A DNA stretch of 64,000 nucleotides from Herbaspirillum sp. ST 5-3 (lineage in GTDB: Bacteria; Pseudomonadota; Gammaproteobacteria; Burkholderiales; Burkholderiaceae_D), in contig NZ_STGI01000007.1 of the NCBI RefSeq assembly GCF_004804275.1, forward strand, positions 1 through 64,000, written 5' to 3'. Under the pieces are notes generated by a model. The model had not been told where the DNA came from and did no database searches. It worked only from the letters and a program-made list of their open reading frames with translations. Both the position numbers and the translations under genes were made by a program. Of this stretch, positions 9,996 to 18,542 are shown one piece after another (the first letter of the stretch is position 1; each line of letters begins with the position of its first letter).

Positions 9996-11882
9996 ATGAG
10001 CCAATCCAGTCAATTTTCGCTGCTTGCGCAACGCCGCTTCGGACCGTTCTTCTGGACGCAGTTTTTCGGTGCGTTCAACGACAACGTGTTCAAGACCGCG
10101 CTGATGACCATCCTCACCTACGAGGCCCTGAACTGGACCACCCTTGAACCGGGGTTGCTGAACAATCTTATCCCGGGCTTGTTCATTCTTCCTTTCGTAT
10201 TGTTTTCCGCGACGGCGGGACAATTGGCGGACAAGTTTGAAAAGTCATCGTTGACGCGCTACGTCAAGCTGCTGGAAATCGCCATCATGGCGACCGCCGG
10301 ATTCGGCTGGATGATGCATAGTCTCTGGCTGCTTCTGGCCGCCGTGGTGGGGATGGGTTTGCACTCGACTTTATTCGGACCGGTCAAATATGCGTATCTT
10401 CCGCAGCACTTGCATCAGGATGAACTGGTCGGCGGCAACGGCGTGATCGAGATGGGCACTTTCGTCGGGATTCTGCTCGGCGAGGTGCTCGGCGCCATGC
10501 TGGTCGTGCACAAACCCTGGGGCATCGAACTGGTGGCGTTCGGCACGGTCATCATCGCCGTGATCGGCTGGCTCGTCAGTCGCCGCATTCCGCACTCGCC
10601 GGCACCGGAGCCCGAGCTGAAAATCAACTGGAACCCGCTCACCGAGATGGTCCGCAACATCCAATTTACGCGGCAAAATCGGCCGGTTTTCCTCTCGGTG
10701 CTCGGCAATTCCTGGTTCTGGTTCTATGGCGCACTGATCCTCGCGCAATTCCCGGTCTATGCGAAAGATTACCTGCATGGAGACCACAACGTCTTTGTCT
10801 TGTTGCTCACGGTGTTTTCGATCGGTATCGGCGCCGGCTCGCTGCTGTGTGAACGCCTGTCGGGGCACAAGGTTGAAATCGGACTGGTCCCGTTCGGCTC
10901 GATCGGCCTGTCGGTTTTCGGCATCGACCTTTATCTTGCCAGCCTGGCCTATTCCGGCACGACGCCAGTCGACATCGCGGGGTTCATCGCACAGCATGGC
11001 AGCATGCGCATCCTGTTCGATATCGTGATGATCGGCGTGTTCGGCGGCTTCTATATCGTGCCCTTGTTTGCGCTGATCCAGACACGCTGCGATCGCAAGC
11101 ATGTGTCGCGTACCATCGCCGGCATGAATATCATGAATGCGCTGTTCATGGTTGCGGCAGCGCTGTTTGCCATGGTCTTGCTGAAGATGGGTTACACCAT
11201 CCCGCAGATTTTCATGGCGACCGCACTCCTGAACGCAGTAGTTGCCATCTACATTTTCTCGCTGGTGCAGGAATTCCTGATGCGCTTCCTGGCCTGGTTG
11301 CTGATCCATACCATTCATCGTGTGCACACAGTGGCCGCCGAGCGCATTCCCGAGGAGGGGGCCGCTGTCCTGGTCTGTAACCACGTCAGCTACGTCGACG
11401 CCATCGTCATCATGGCGGCCAGCCCGCGGCCAATCCGTTTCGTGATGGACCACCGTATCTTCAAGATCCCGCTCCTGTCCTGGATCTTCAGGACCGCAAA
11501 GGCCATTCCGATCGCGCCCGCCAAGGAAGACCCGTGGCTGATGGAAAAGGCTTTTGTCGACATCGCGCAAGCGCTGTACGAGGGCGAGCTGGTCTGCATT
11601 TTCCCCGAAGGGAAGTTGACCACGACCGGCGAAATGAATGCGTTCAAGGGTGGAATCAGCAAGATCATCGACCGAACGCCGGTGCCGGTCATTCCGATGG
11701 CCTTGCGCGGCTTGTGGGGCAGCATGCTCACGCGCAGCCCCGGAAACCCCTTTGAACGTTCATTCAGGCGCGGGCCGTTCTCGCGCCTGTCCCTGGTGGT
11801 CGGTCAGCCGGTCGCACCGGCGATCGCGACGCCGGAAACGCTCTACGAACAAGTGCGTGAATTGCGCGGCGAGTGGAAATAA
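9996..11882 (+). CDS. MFS transporter fused to PlsC-type acyltransferase
   Basis: A 628-residue two-part protein. Residues ~1-420 form an MFS transporter with the LplT-like start FWTQFFGAFNDNVFKTAL, and residues ~430-628 form a glycerolphosphate acyltransferase domain with the catalytic NHVSYVDA and substrate-binding FPEGKLT motifs. This resembles the first two parts of the transporter-acyltransferase-ligase proteins related to LplT and Aas (lysophospholipid uptake and re-acylation), but the C-terminal acyl-ACP synthetase part is absent, so the acyl donor must come ready-made. The stop is followed after 20 bases by the vgrG leader hairpin. Confidence 0.88.
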   Translation: MSQSSQFSLLAQRRFGPFFWTQFFGAFNDNVFKTALMTILTYEALNWTTLEPGLLNNLIPGLFILPFVLFSATAGQLADKFEKSSLTRYVKLLEIAIMATAGFGWMMHSLWLLLAAVVGMGLHSTLFGPVKYAYLPQHLHQDELVGGNGVIEMGTFVGILLGEVLGAMLVVHKPWGIELVAFGTVIIAVIGWLVSRRIPHSPAPEPELKINWNPLTEMVRNIQFTRQNRPVFLSVLGNSWFWFYGALILAQFPVYAKDYLHGDHNVFVLLLTVFSIGIGAGSLLCERLSGHKVEIGLVPFGSIGLSVFGIDLYLASLAYSGTTPVDIAGFIAQHGSMRILFDIVMIGVFGGFYIVPLFALIQTRCDRKHVSRTIAGMNIMNALFMVAAALFAMVLLKMGYTIPQIFMATALLNAVVAIYIFSLVQEFLMRFLAWLLIHTIHRVHTVAAERIPEEGAAVLVCNHVSYVDAIVIMAASPRPIRFVMDHRIFKIPLLSWIFRTAKAIPIAPAKEDPWLMEKAFVDIAQALYEGELVCIFPEGKLTTTGEMNAFKGGISKIIDRTPVPVIPMALRGLWGSMLTRSPGNPFERSFRRGPFSRLSLVVGQPVAPAIATPETLYEQVRELRGEWK

Positions 11883-11902
11883 CCTTCGAGCGAAGAGGGG
11901 GC

Positions 11903-12035
11903 ATGGAATTGCTTGGCTACAGATAACCATGTAAGCCGGGCCGGCGGGCCGGATTAATGTTGCATCAATGACATCAAATGCAGTAATATTTGATGCATTT
12001 TTGATAATAATCCCGTAGCCAAGAAGAATTCCATG
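11903..12035 (+). promoter_or_regulatory. leader hairpin enclosing the vgrG start codon
   Basis: Positions 11903-11921 are complementary to 12015-12035 over two 9-bp blocks separated by a small internal loop. The 3' arm contains the presumed ribosome site AAGAAGAA and the vgrG ATG (12033). The ~93-base loop holds a GC palindrome near 11937-11955 and an AT-rich hairpin CATCAAAT / ATTTGATG followed by five T residues, which may be the terminator of the upstream gene. If both arms are on one RNA, vgrG translation would be blocked. A DNA-level reading (terminal repeats of a small element) is less likely because no flanking duplication is seen. Confidence 0.55.
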
Positions 12036-14810
12036 CATTTCTCCGAAGTGGCGGCCGGACCGCCTGGTTCAAGCACGTCTTCCGTCCTTACCCACCTCGC
12101 CGGTCAAGGCCGCCAAGCGTTTTTGAACAGCTTGTCGCAACATGCACGTCTGATCTCGATCGAGACACCGCTCGGAGCCGGCGCGCTGATTGTGGAGCGC
12201 TTCGCGGGACGGGAATCCATGTCCGGCCTGTTTCGGCTCGATGTCGACTGTCTCGCGAGCTCGGCCTACTTCGAACTCAAGGCCCTGATTGGAAAAGAAG
12301 TATCGCTGAGCGTGATGCTCGCTGACGGCCGTAGCCGTTCTTTCCACGGCATCGTCGGCGAGGCCTCACAACTCGGCAGCGACGGCAGCCTTGCAAGTTA
12401 TCGCCTTACGATTGTTCCATGGATGCATCAGCTCACACTGCGGCGCGACAGCTACGTCTTCCAGGACAAGACCGTACTGGAAATTCTCGAAGACATCTTC
12501 AAAGACTACCCGAACGCCAGCTACCGGTTTGACGTCAAGACCGCGCTGCCGCAACGTTCGATCGCAATCCAGTATCGCGAAAGCGACTACGAGTTCGTCG
12601 CCCGCCTGCTGGCGGAAGAAGGTCTGAACTTCTTTTTCGAGCATGAAGTTGAGCAAGCCGGTGCGAATCCCGACGACCACGGCGCAGACATGCGTCATCG
12701 TCTTGTCGTGTTCGACGATAGCGCCGCGCTGCACGCATGCTCGCAATCCGAGATCCGTTTCCACCGCACCGATGTTGCCGAAACCACCGACACCATCACG
12801 CATTTCGTGCAGCGCCGCCAGATCCAATCAAATGCCGTTGCGCTGGCAAGCTGGGACTACAAGAATCTCGTAGCGCACGCCGCAGAAGAATCCGTGCAGG
12901 CGCGACCCGACGCGATACCCACACTGGAAATCTACGAGGGCTCCGGCGCCTATCGCTACACCGACAATGACGAAAGCGCGCGCATTGCCCGGGCAAGGGC
13001 TGAATCGCTCGGCTTCGCCCAACATGTCATCAGTGGAGAAGGGGCGGCCCGAGCGCTGAGCGTCGGCACCTGGTTCTCCCTGATCGGACATCCGGACGCC
13101 GATGGCGACTACGCGGTGCTATCGATCGAACATCGTGGCGCCAACAACCTGGCGCACGGCGCGGCAGAACTGGCGCAGCGCGCGGATATCGAAGCCGGCA
13201 CCTACCACAACCAGTTCACCTGCGCGCCACGCGCCACACCGATTCGCCCCGGATATCATTTTCCCAAACCGGTCGCGCCTGGCGTACAGACTGCATTGGT
13301 GGTTGGTGTCGCCAGCGAGGAAATCACGACCGAACGCGACCATCGCATCAAGATCCAGTTTCTCTGGCAGCGTGGAGCGCGGGCGACACCGGGCCAACTG
13401 GAACACCCGATGTCATCGAACGCGCCGGGTGACAATACGTCCGGCACCTGGGTGCGCGTCGCAGAGCCGGCCGCCGGCGCCAATTGGGGGGCCTCATTCA
13501 TCCCGCGCGTCGGTCAGGAAGTGTGCATTGATTTCATCGACGGCGACATCGACCGCCCGGTCATCGTCGGCCAACTCTACAACGGTGCCGACCTGCCGCC
13601 CTTTCACGGCGGGGACAATCACCCTGGCGCCCTGGCTGGCATCAAGTCAAAAGAATATGGCGCGAGCGGTTTCAACCAGTGGGCGATCGACGACACACCC
13701 GGGCAATTGCGTCAAACAGTGGCGTCGACTTATGAAGCGAGCCAACTGAACATCGGCTACCTGATCCGTCAAAGCGGAAATATCCGGAGTGCTTACCGTG
13801 GCATCGGGTTCGAACTCGCTACCGATGCATGGGCCAGCTTGCGTGCCGGACGTGGCCTCTTTGTCTCCACCGCGCCAAGGGGCGGCGGGGCATCCACCCA
13901 ACTGGACACGCAGGAAGCGCAGGGCAAATTCAAGGCTTCCGGCGAACTCGCAAAAACCCTCTCGGACGCCGCAGCCCAGCACCGCGCATTGTCGCTTTCC
14001 ATCGCCGAAGGCGTGCAGCAATTGAATGCAACGCTCAACGGTAAGGAAAGTTTCGATGGGCAAGAAGCGCCACGAATCAAACACCCCATAGCACTACTCG
14101 ACAGCCAGTCCAGCATCAGCGCTGCCACCCCCGCCTCGTCCGTCCTGTTCGCCGGGCAGGACATCACCGTGACCACCGCATCCACGCTACGCATGACGGC
14201 AGGGCAGGCCGCGACGGTCGTCGCCGCGAAAACGGCATCGCTGTACACGCATGAAGGCGGCGCGAAAGTGTTCGCCGCAAAGGAAGCGGTATCGGTGCGC
14301 GCACACACCGGACCGATGGACGTGCTGGCCGATCAAGCCGCCACCGTCACATCGAGCAACGGCAGCATCAAGGTACAGGCGAAGCAGGAAATTCTGATTG
14401 CCTCCGGTGGCGGGTATATCCGCTTGAAAGGCGGCGATATCGACATCCATTGCCCGGCGTCGGTATCAGTGAAAGGGGTGACGCATGATTTTCTAGGGGC
14501 GGGGAGTAGGGATGCTGATTTGCCTGTGCTACCCAATGCCAAGTCCAGCATCAAGAACTGGATCGATATTGATTATCGCGATCCAGACGGCGAGCCGATG
14601 GCAGGTCTTGGTTACAAGATCAAGTTCGATGAAGGTTCCGTCCTCAGCGGCAAACTCGACGCCTGTGGGCATGCCCACCATGACAATGTTCCTGAATCGG
14701 CGGCGACCGTCACTTACGAAGCGCGCCTCCCTAAAAAGGATGCTCCATGGGATTCACTGCAAATGATGATCGCCAAGGCAAAGTGCCGTTTCGGTCAACC
14801 GTATGAATAA
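12033..14810 (+). CDS. vgrG: type VI secretion tip protein VgrG with DUF2345 and C-terminal extension
   Basis: A 925-residue VgrG (TssI). Residues ~40-430 are the gp27-like part (IQYRESDYEFVARLLAEEGLNFFFEH), ~430-560 the gp5 OB-fold part (GTWVRVAEPAAGANWGAS, then a QLYNGADLPPFHG region), and ~690-835 the repetitive DUF2345 beta-helix. A tail of ~90 residues (836-925) resembling a small beta-sandwich probably docks the effector encoded next. VgrG trimers form the spike tip that carries effectors into target cells. No other T6SS structural gene is in the window, so this is an orphan vgrG island. Nucleotides 13521 to about 13990 are repeated at 17640-18109. Confidence 0.95.
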   Translation: MHFSEVAAGPPGSSTSSVLTHLAGQGRQAFLNSLSQHARLISIETPLGAGALIVERFAGRESMSGLFRLDVDCLASSAYFELKALIGKEVSLSVMLADGRSRSFHGIVGEASQLGSDGSLASYRLTIVPWMHQLTLRRDSYVFQDKTVLEILEDIFKDYPNASYRFDVKTALPQRSIAIQYRESDYEFVARLLAEEGLNFFFEHEVEQAGANPDDHGADMRHRLVVFDDSAALHACSQSEIRFHRTDVAETTDTITHFVQRRQIQSNAVALASWDYKNLVAHAAEESVQARPDAIPTLEIYEGSGAYRYTDNDESARIARARAESLGFAQHVISGEGAARALSVGTWFSLIGHPDADGDYAVLSIEHRGANNLAHGAAELAQRADIEAGTYHNQFTCAPRATPIRPGYHFPKPVAPGVQTALVVGVASEEITTERDHRIKIQFLWQRGARATPGQLEHPMSSNAPGDNTSGTWVRVAEPAAGANWGASFIPRVGQEVCIDFIDGDIDRPVIVGQLYNGADLPPFHGGDNHPGALAGIKSKEYGASGFNQWAIDDTPGQLRQTVASTYEASQLNIGYLIRQSGNIRSAYRGIGFELATDAWASLRAGRGLFVSTAPRGGGASTQLDTQEAQGKFKASGELAKTLSDAAAQHRALSLSIAEGVQQLNATLNGKESFDGQEAPRIKHPIALLDSQSSISAATPASSVLFAGQDITVTTASTLRMTAGQAATVVAAKTASLYTHEGGAKVFAAKEAVSVRAHTGPMDVLADQAATVTSSNGSIKVQAKQEILIASGGGYIRLKGGDIDIHCPASVSVKGVTHDFLGAGSRDADLPVLPNAKSSIKNWIDIDYRDPDGEPMAGLGYKIKFDEGSVLSGKLDACGHAHHDNVPESAATVTYEARLPKKDAPWDSLQMMIAKAKCRFGQPYE

Positions 14811-14831
14811 CACGAAGAAATAGAGCATTTC

Positions 14832-16283
14832 ATGCAAGATGAGTTTGAAAATGCGCTGGCCTGGTTTCGGGCTGCCCCGGCACGCTGGGTGGACTCCGCT
14901 GAAAGAAATCTGGAGGCTGGTGCGGAGTGGGTTTGGGGTGTCATTCAGGGTGATTTCAATGAAGACGCCTCGACTGCCCAAACCATCACGGGAACCGTGA
15001 TCTCGATGATCCCGTTCGTCGATCAACTCTGCGACGTGCGCGACATGGTCGCTTGCTGCAAACGGATACATCGCGACGCGGACAATACCGGCAACTGGAT
15101 TGCACTCACCCTCACGCTGATCGGGCTGTTTCCAACCCTTGGCTCGCTCGTCAAAGGCTGCGGCAAAATTCTGTTTGCTTATGCCCGCAAGGCTGCTTTA
15201 AAGGGTGGAACGAAGGCGGCGGAAATCGCAGCCATCAAGGTTTTGAACGAGAATCTCGAAAAGGGCATCGCCAAGCTCAATGCCTTCCTCGATCGCCCCG
15301 AAGTGCGCAAAACGCTGAAAGCGCTGCATTGGGATAATCCCTATAAGCACCTCGCCGAACAAATACGGGCACTGCGCGCCCAGGTTACGGTAGGCAAACT
15401 GCTGTCAGCCTTTGACAAAGCAATTGCTGCGCTAAAGGAGTTGTTGGAAATTGTGCAGAAATGGGGCGGCACGGGACTTGGCAAACAAGCTGTCGCATTG
15501 TTCGAACTCGTCAACGGCGTGCGCAAGAAGGCCGACGCCATGCTCGGTAAGGTACTCAAACCAGTGCAGGATTGGCTGGACAGGATTGCGCGGCGGCTGG
15601 ATATCGAAGCGGACAACCAGTACCGCGCTTACACGAAAGCAGCCAATGTGCACCGTTTCACCAGGCCAAAAGCGGAAGCGGAAATCGCGGCGTTCGAGAA
15701 GGAAAAACCGAAGTGGGTAGATAAGACGAAGAGAGTGGCGCATGAACCCGCACAAAATGCACCGGTCAAGAATGGTTGGCCGGATCTTGATCCCAAGGTC
15801 AAGCCGGGAGAAAAGCACCCGTTGGCAGAAGCTTATAAAACCTTCGAAGAAGACACCATCAAGCCGGTGACAATTCCGCCGGGTGAGACGCTATACCGGG
15901 TGGTCGATCCCGGCAGCGGCGACAACAGCATCTGCTGGATGCGCAAGGCCGAGTTTGACAAACTGAAAAGCAAGGATGACTGGCGCAGGAAATTCGCGGT
16001 ATGGGCGAGCTGGAACAGCAATGGTGAGTTTGTAACCTATACCGTGCCGCCGGGCAAGGGGTTGAATGTCTGGGAGGGTGTCGTCGGAACACAAAGGCAT
16101 GAAGCTAATGATGCCTACAAACTTGAAGGCGGAGCTATTCAGCTCGTACTCGATCCAAGCGACCTCAAGAAAGAATTTTTGGGAAAGCGGCGGTCTACCA
16201 ACTGGGGCTACAGCAGCTTCGGTGAAACAATGGACTTAACAGGCGTGCCGGTCCTTACCAACAACTGGTTTGAAAAGAAATAA
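14832..16283 (+). CDS. putative VgrG-linked T6SS effector
   Basis: A 483-residue protein encoded 21 bases after vgrG. The N-terminal ~120 residues contain two hydrophobic segments (around TVISMIPFVDQLCDVRD and WIALTLTLIGLFPTLGSL), a pattern I know from N-terminal regions of VgrG/PAAR-linked toxins, where it may aid delivery or membrane passage. Residues ~150-340 are helical and charged. The C-terminal domain (348-483) starts with GETLYRVVD and includes VPPGKGLNVWEG, LEGGAIQLVLD and STNWGYS. The same domain is seen in the broken gene at 18181-18542. The order of R, S and E residues could fit an ADP-ribosyltransferase fold, but this is only a guess. The toxin call rests on position between vgrG and an immunity-like gene. 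Confidence 0.7.
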   Translation: MQDEFENALAWFRAAPARWVDSAERNLEAGAEWVWGVIQGDFNEDASTAQTITGTVISMIPFVDQLCDVRDMVACCKRIHRDADNTGNWIALTLTLIGLFPTLGSLVKGCGKILFAYARKAALKGGTKAAEIAAIKVLNENLEKGIAKLNAFLDRPEVRKTLKALHWDNPYKHLAEQIRALRAQVTVGKLLSAFDKAIAALKELLEIVQKWGGTGLGKQAVALFELVNGVRKKADAMLGKVLKPVQDWLDRIARRLDIEADNQYRAYTKAANVHRFTRPKAEAEIAAFEKEKPKWVDKTKRVAHEPAQNAPVKNGWPDLDPKVKPGEKHPLAEAYKTFEEDTIKPVTIPPGETLYRVVDPGSGDNSICWMRKAEFDKLKSKDDWRRKFAVWASWNSNGEFVTYTVPPGKGLNVWEGVVGTQRHEANDAYKLEGGAIQLVLDPSDLKKEFLGKRRSTNWGYSSFGETMDLTGVPVLTNNWFEKK

Positions 16284-16285
16284 TC

Positions 16286-17230
16286 ATGACAACACCGCTG
16301 ATACCGCAAGAAATTTACCTCCTCGAACGCTTCTGCTCGCTCGAGCGTTACGGCCAAATGCGTGACGCGTGGGAAGCGATGCTGAACCATGCGGAGAGCA
16401 TGCTCGACCGCTTCATGCACAATCTGCCGCCGCGTTACCGCAAACGCCCATTACCGGAACAGCCGGACATTGTCTGGGGAGAACGGGTGCTACCGAATTT
16501 CAGGTATACGATGCGTCTGCTCAATGATGGTTATATCAAACGGTCGCATGGCGATTATGAAGCGCTTGGTCGCGCTTGCGGCGTCACGGGCGGCATACGT
16601 GGTCAACGCGATTTCTGGTCCGGCTGGATGGACGAAGTCGAACCGGGGGCGGAAGCAAAGTATTATGAATTGCTGTATAAGGCTGGCGATTTGGCTTGGC
16701 CGGTTGACTTAACCTCTGGTGGAATTTGGAGCCCAGGCGCGCTGACAACACGCTATGACAAAGTGGTTAAAGAGCCTCTCAATCCCCCCCCCGCATGGCC
16801 GACCTACCGACTTAACTGGAAAGTCACCGTCAAAAGCGGCGACCGTGTTCCCCAAACCGGCATTTACCTTCCCGATGTCGATCACGGCTTTCCGACCCTG
16901 TTGATCAAGTCGGATGATCCACTTCTTGGAGAAGCCAATGAGGCCTCTGTCGTGCTAGACCCGTCCGTCAGCTCGAAAAAAGGCTACCGCCCCACTACCT
17001 GGACACTCGTCGAACGCATCGCCGACGAACGCGATCTCCTCGCCCAACCCTCCCTCATTGCGCCAATCCGCCTGCGTGCAGAAGGCGGCCAACCTTGCCC
17101 GCAAACTGGCTACTGGTACACACCGGCCAAGCTCAATTCCCGCCGTCATTTCAAAGAAGGTGAAGTCATGCCTGTCTTCCAGTCCGATTACGGCTCGACG
17201 ATCTGGCAGTGGGATTCGAATCAAGCCTAA
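16286..17230 (+). CDS. putative T6SS immunity protein (two-motif family, copy 1)
   Basis: A 314-residue predicted cytoplasmic protein with no signal peptide, starting two bases after the effector stop. It belongs to the same family as the protein at 18542. Both have a helical N-terminal half and two copies of a motif with the pattern G..xP..G.(Y/W): here GDRVPQTGIYLP (near residue 190) and GGQPCPQTGYWYTP (near 267), followed by YGSTIWQW at the end. Location directly after a VgrG-linked effector and the paralogue in the second cassette argue for immunity. The compartment of the target is unresolved because there is no export signal. I cannot assign a named immunity family with certainty. Confidence 0.62.
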   Translation: MTTPLIPQEIYLLERFCSLERYGQMRDAWEAMLNHAESMLDRFMHNLPPRYRKRPLPEQPDIVWGERVLPNFRYTMRLLNDGYIKRSHGDYEALGRACGVTGGIRGQRDFWSGWMDEVEPGAEAKYYELLYKAGDLAWPVDLTSGGIWSPGALTTRYDKVVKEPLNPPPAWPTYRLNWKVTVKSGDRVPQTGIYLPDVDHGFPTLLIKSDDPLLGEANEASVVLDPSVSSKKGYRPTTWTLVERIADERDLLAQPSLIAPIRLRAEGGQPCPQTGYWYTPAKLNSRRHFKEGEVMPVFQSDYGSTIWQWDSNQA

Positions 17231-17247
17231 GCAAGGAGAATCTCAGT

Positions 17248-17595
17248 ATGAGGAAATGTATCGTGAAAAAATTCATCCCACTCTCTCTGCTGTTTGCGAC
17301 GCTTCAGGCAAATGCTCTTGGTGATCTCTACATTGGCACTATCGAAGAAAAAAATGGGCAAGTCATCCTAAAGCGTTGCGACCTCGTCATGAATCAGTAC
17401 ACGCTACGCGATAAAAAAGGAAACTCCGAAGCTCCAGTTAAGCAAATGCTGACCATGCTCAAAAGCACGAAAGGGATCATTTATGGTGAAGTCACCGGCG
17501 AATACGAAGAAAAGAATGGGAAAAACTTTCTGATCGTGGATTTCATCGAGCATATTCAAAAGAACAAAAACTGCCACTTGCTTGACCTCCTATAG
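17248..17595 (+). CDS. small exported protein of unknown function in the VgrG island
   Basis: A 115-residue protein with a signal peptide (FIPLSLLFATLQANA, cleavage before LGDLY) and a mature part rich in Lys and Glu containing two cysteines (KRC, NCH). The start at 17248 is supported by AAGGAG at 17232-17237. A longer frame from 17209 would overlap the preceding gene. Base composition is AT-richer than the surrounding chromosome. It could be a periplasmic immunity or accessory factor for the island, but no family is recognised. Confidence 0.6.
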   Translation: MRKCIVKKFIPLSLLFATLQANALGDLYIGTIEEKNGQVILKRCDLVMNQYTLRDKKGNSEAPVKQMLTMLKSTKGIIYGEVTGEYEEKNGKNFLIVDFIEHIQKNKNCHLLDLL

Positions 17596-17639
17596 GAAGA
17601 GTATTTGCCGGGTAGTCATATAAAAGCACCAACAGCCCG

Positions 17640-18180
17640 GTGTGCATCGATTTCGTCGACGGAGACATCGACCGACCGGTCGTCGTCGGCCAACTCTACA
17701 ACGGTGCCGACCTGCCGCCCTTTCACGGCGCGGACAATCACCCTGGCGTCCTGACTGGCATCAAGTCAAACGAATATGGCGCGTGCGGTTTCAACCAGTG
17801 GGTGATCGACGACACACCCGGGCAATTGCGCCAAACAGTGGCGTCGACTTATGGCGCGAGCCAACTGAACATCGGCTATCTGATCCGTCAAAGTGGAAAT
17901 ATTCGAAGTGCTTACCGTGGCAACGGGTTCGAACTCGCCACCGATGCATGGAGTAGCTTGCGCAGCAAGCGCGGCATCTTCCTGTCGACCACGCAGAGAG
18001 CCTTTGCGACGTCGACACAACTCGACACGCAGGAAGCTCAGAACAGGTTCAAGGCAGCCAGCGAGCTCGCGCAAGCTTTGTCGAATACCGCGACCCAGCA
18101 TCAGGCAACGCCGGTCACCATCCAGGCTGGATTTGAAAATTTGAAGGTCAATGTCACCGGCAAGGAAAACGCCGACGGTC
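17640..18180 (+). pseudogene. vgrG fragment (second cassette)
   Basis: The encoded peptide matches residues ~497-677 of the intact VgrG, at about 75-80 percent identity by eye, from VCIDFVDGDIDRPV to the GKENADG region. There is no start region, needle base, most of DUF2345 or tail. The DNA copy (17640 to about 18109) aligns without gaps to 13521-13990 at first, with later divergence. The left edge is abrupt after the small exported gene. The right edge runs directly into toxin-like sequence. It is a remnant of a second vgrG, collapsed by deletion, and cannot make a spike protein. Confidence 0.85.
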
Positions 18181-18542
18181 CCTCCCAATGCTCAAGTCAG
18201 GCGCGTGGATCTCGCAGTTCTTGACAACATCAACCTCAACAATTTTTTCGTCAAATTTGAAATTCCGGCCGGACGAGAAATGAAAGTATGGAAAGGCAAG
18301 GCGGCAGAGCAGTTCAATAGCGAATCAGGGCAATTCCTGGCAGGGGGCGGCATGCAGGTTTACATTGATTGGCCCGCAGACCTGAAAGCCTTGATTGAAA
18401 AACTTCCAAGCCTGTCTAAAGGGGAAAGACCACCAATAGATATGGCTATGAAATCGCGGCCAATGCGAAAAATGGGGCTTCGGTCGACAAGCTCTTAAGT
18501 AATGAGTACGCGACGAAGCAAGCTAAAACAGGAACCAACTGA
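18181..18542 (+). pseudogene. effector C-terminal remnant, frameshifted
   Basis: In the frame of 18151 the peptide includes FFVKFEIPAGREMKVWKG and a GGGMQVYIDWPADLK stretch, which line up with the C-terminal domain of the effector at 14832 (FVTYTVPPGKGLNVWEG; EGGAIQLVLDPSDLK). Near the AAAGGGGAAA run (18418-18427) the coding frame shifts. The continuation TTNRYGYEIAANAKNG...TGTN then reaches a TGA at 18540-18542 and parallels STNWGYS in the intact effector. The 5' part of this effector gene is missing. Its stop overlaps the ATG of the next gene, so the toxin-immunity junction is original and the loss happened upstream. Confidence 0.75.

Noticed and set aside
10371-11570. 399-codon antisense frame
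   Set aside because: Lies wholly inside the well-supported MFS/acyltransferase gene. It is His/Asp/Arg-rich as expected for a GC-rich shadow frame.
11903-12035. Miniature transposable element bounded by inverted repeats
   Set aside because: No flanking target duplication and the right repeat coincides with the vgrG start region, so an RNA hairpin is the simpler reading.
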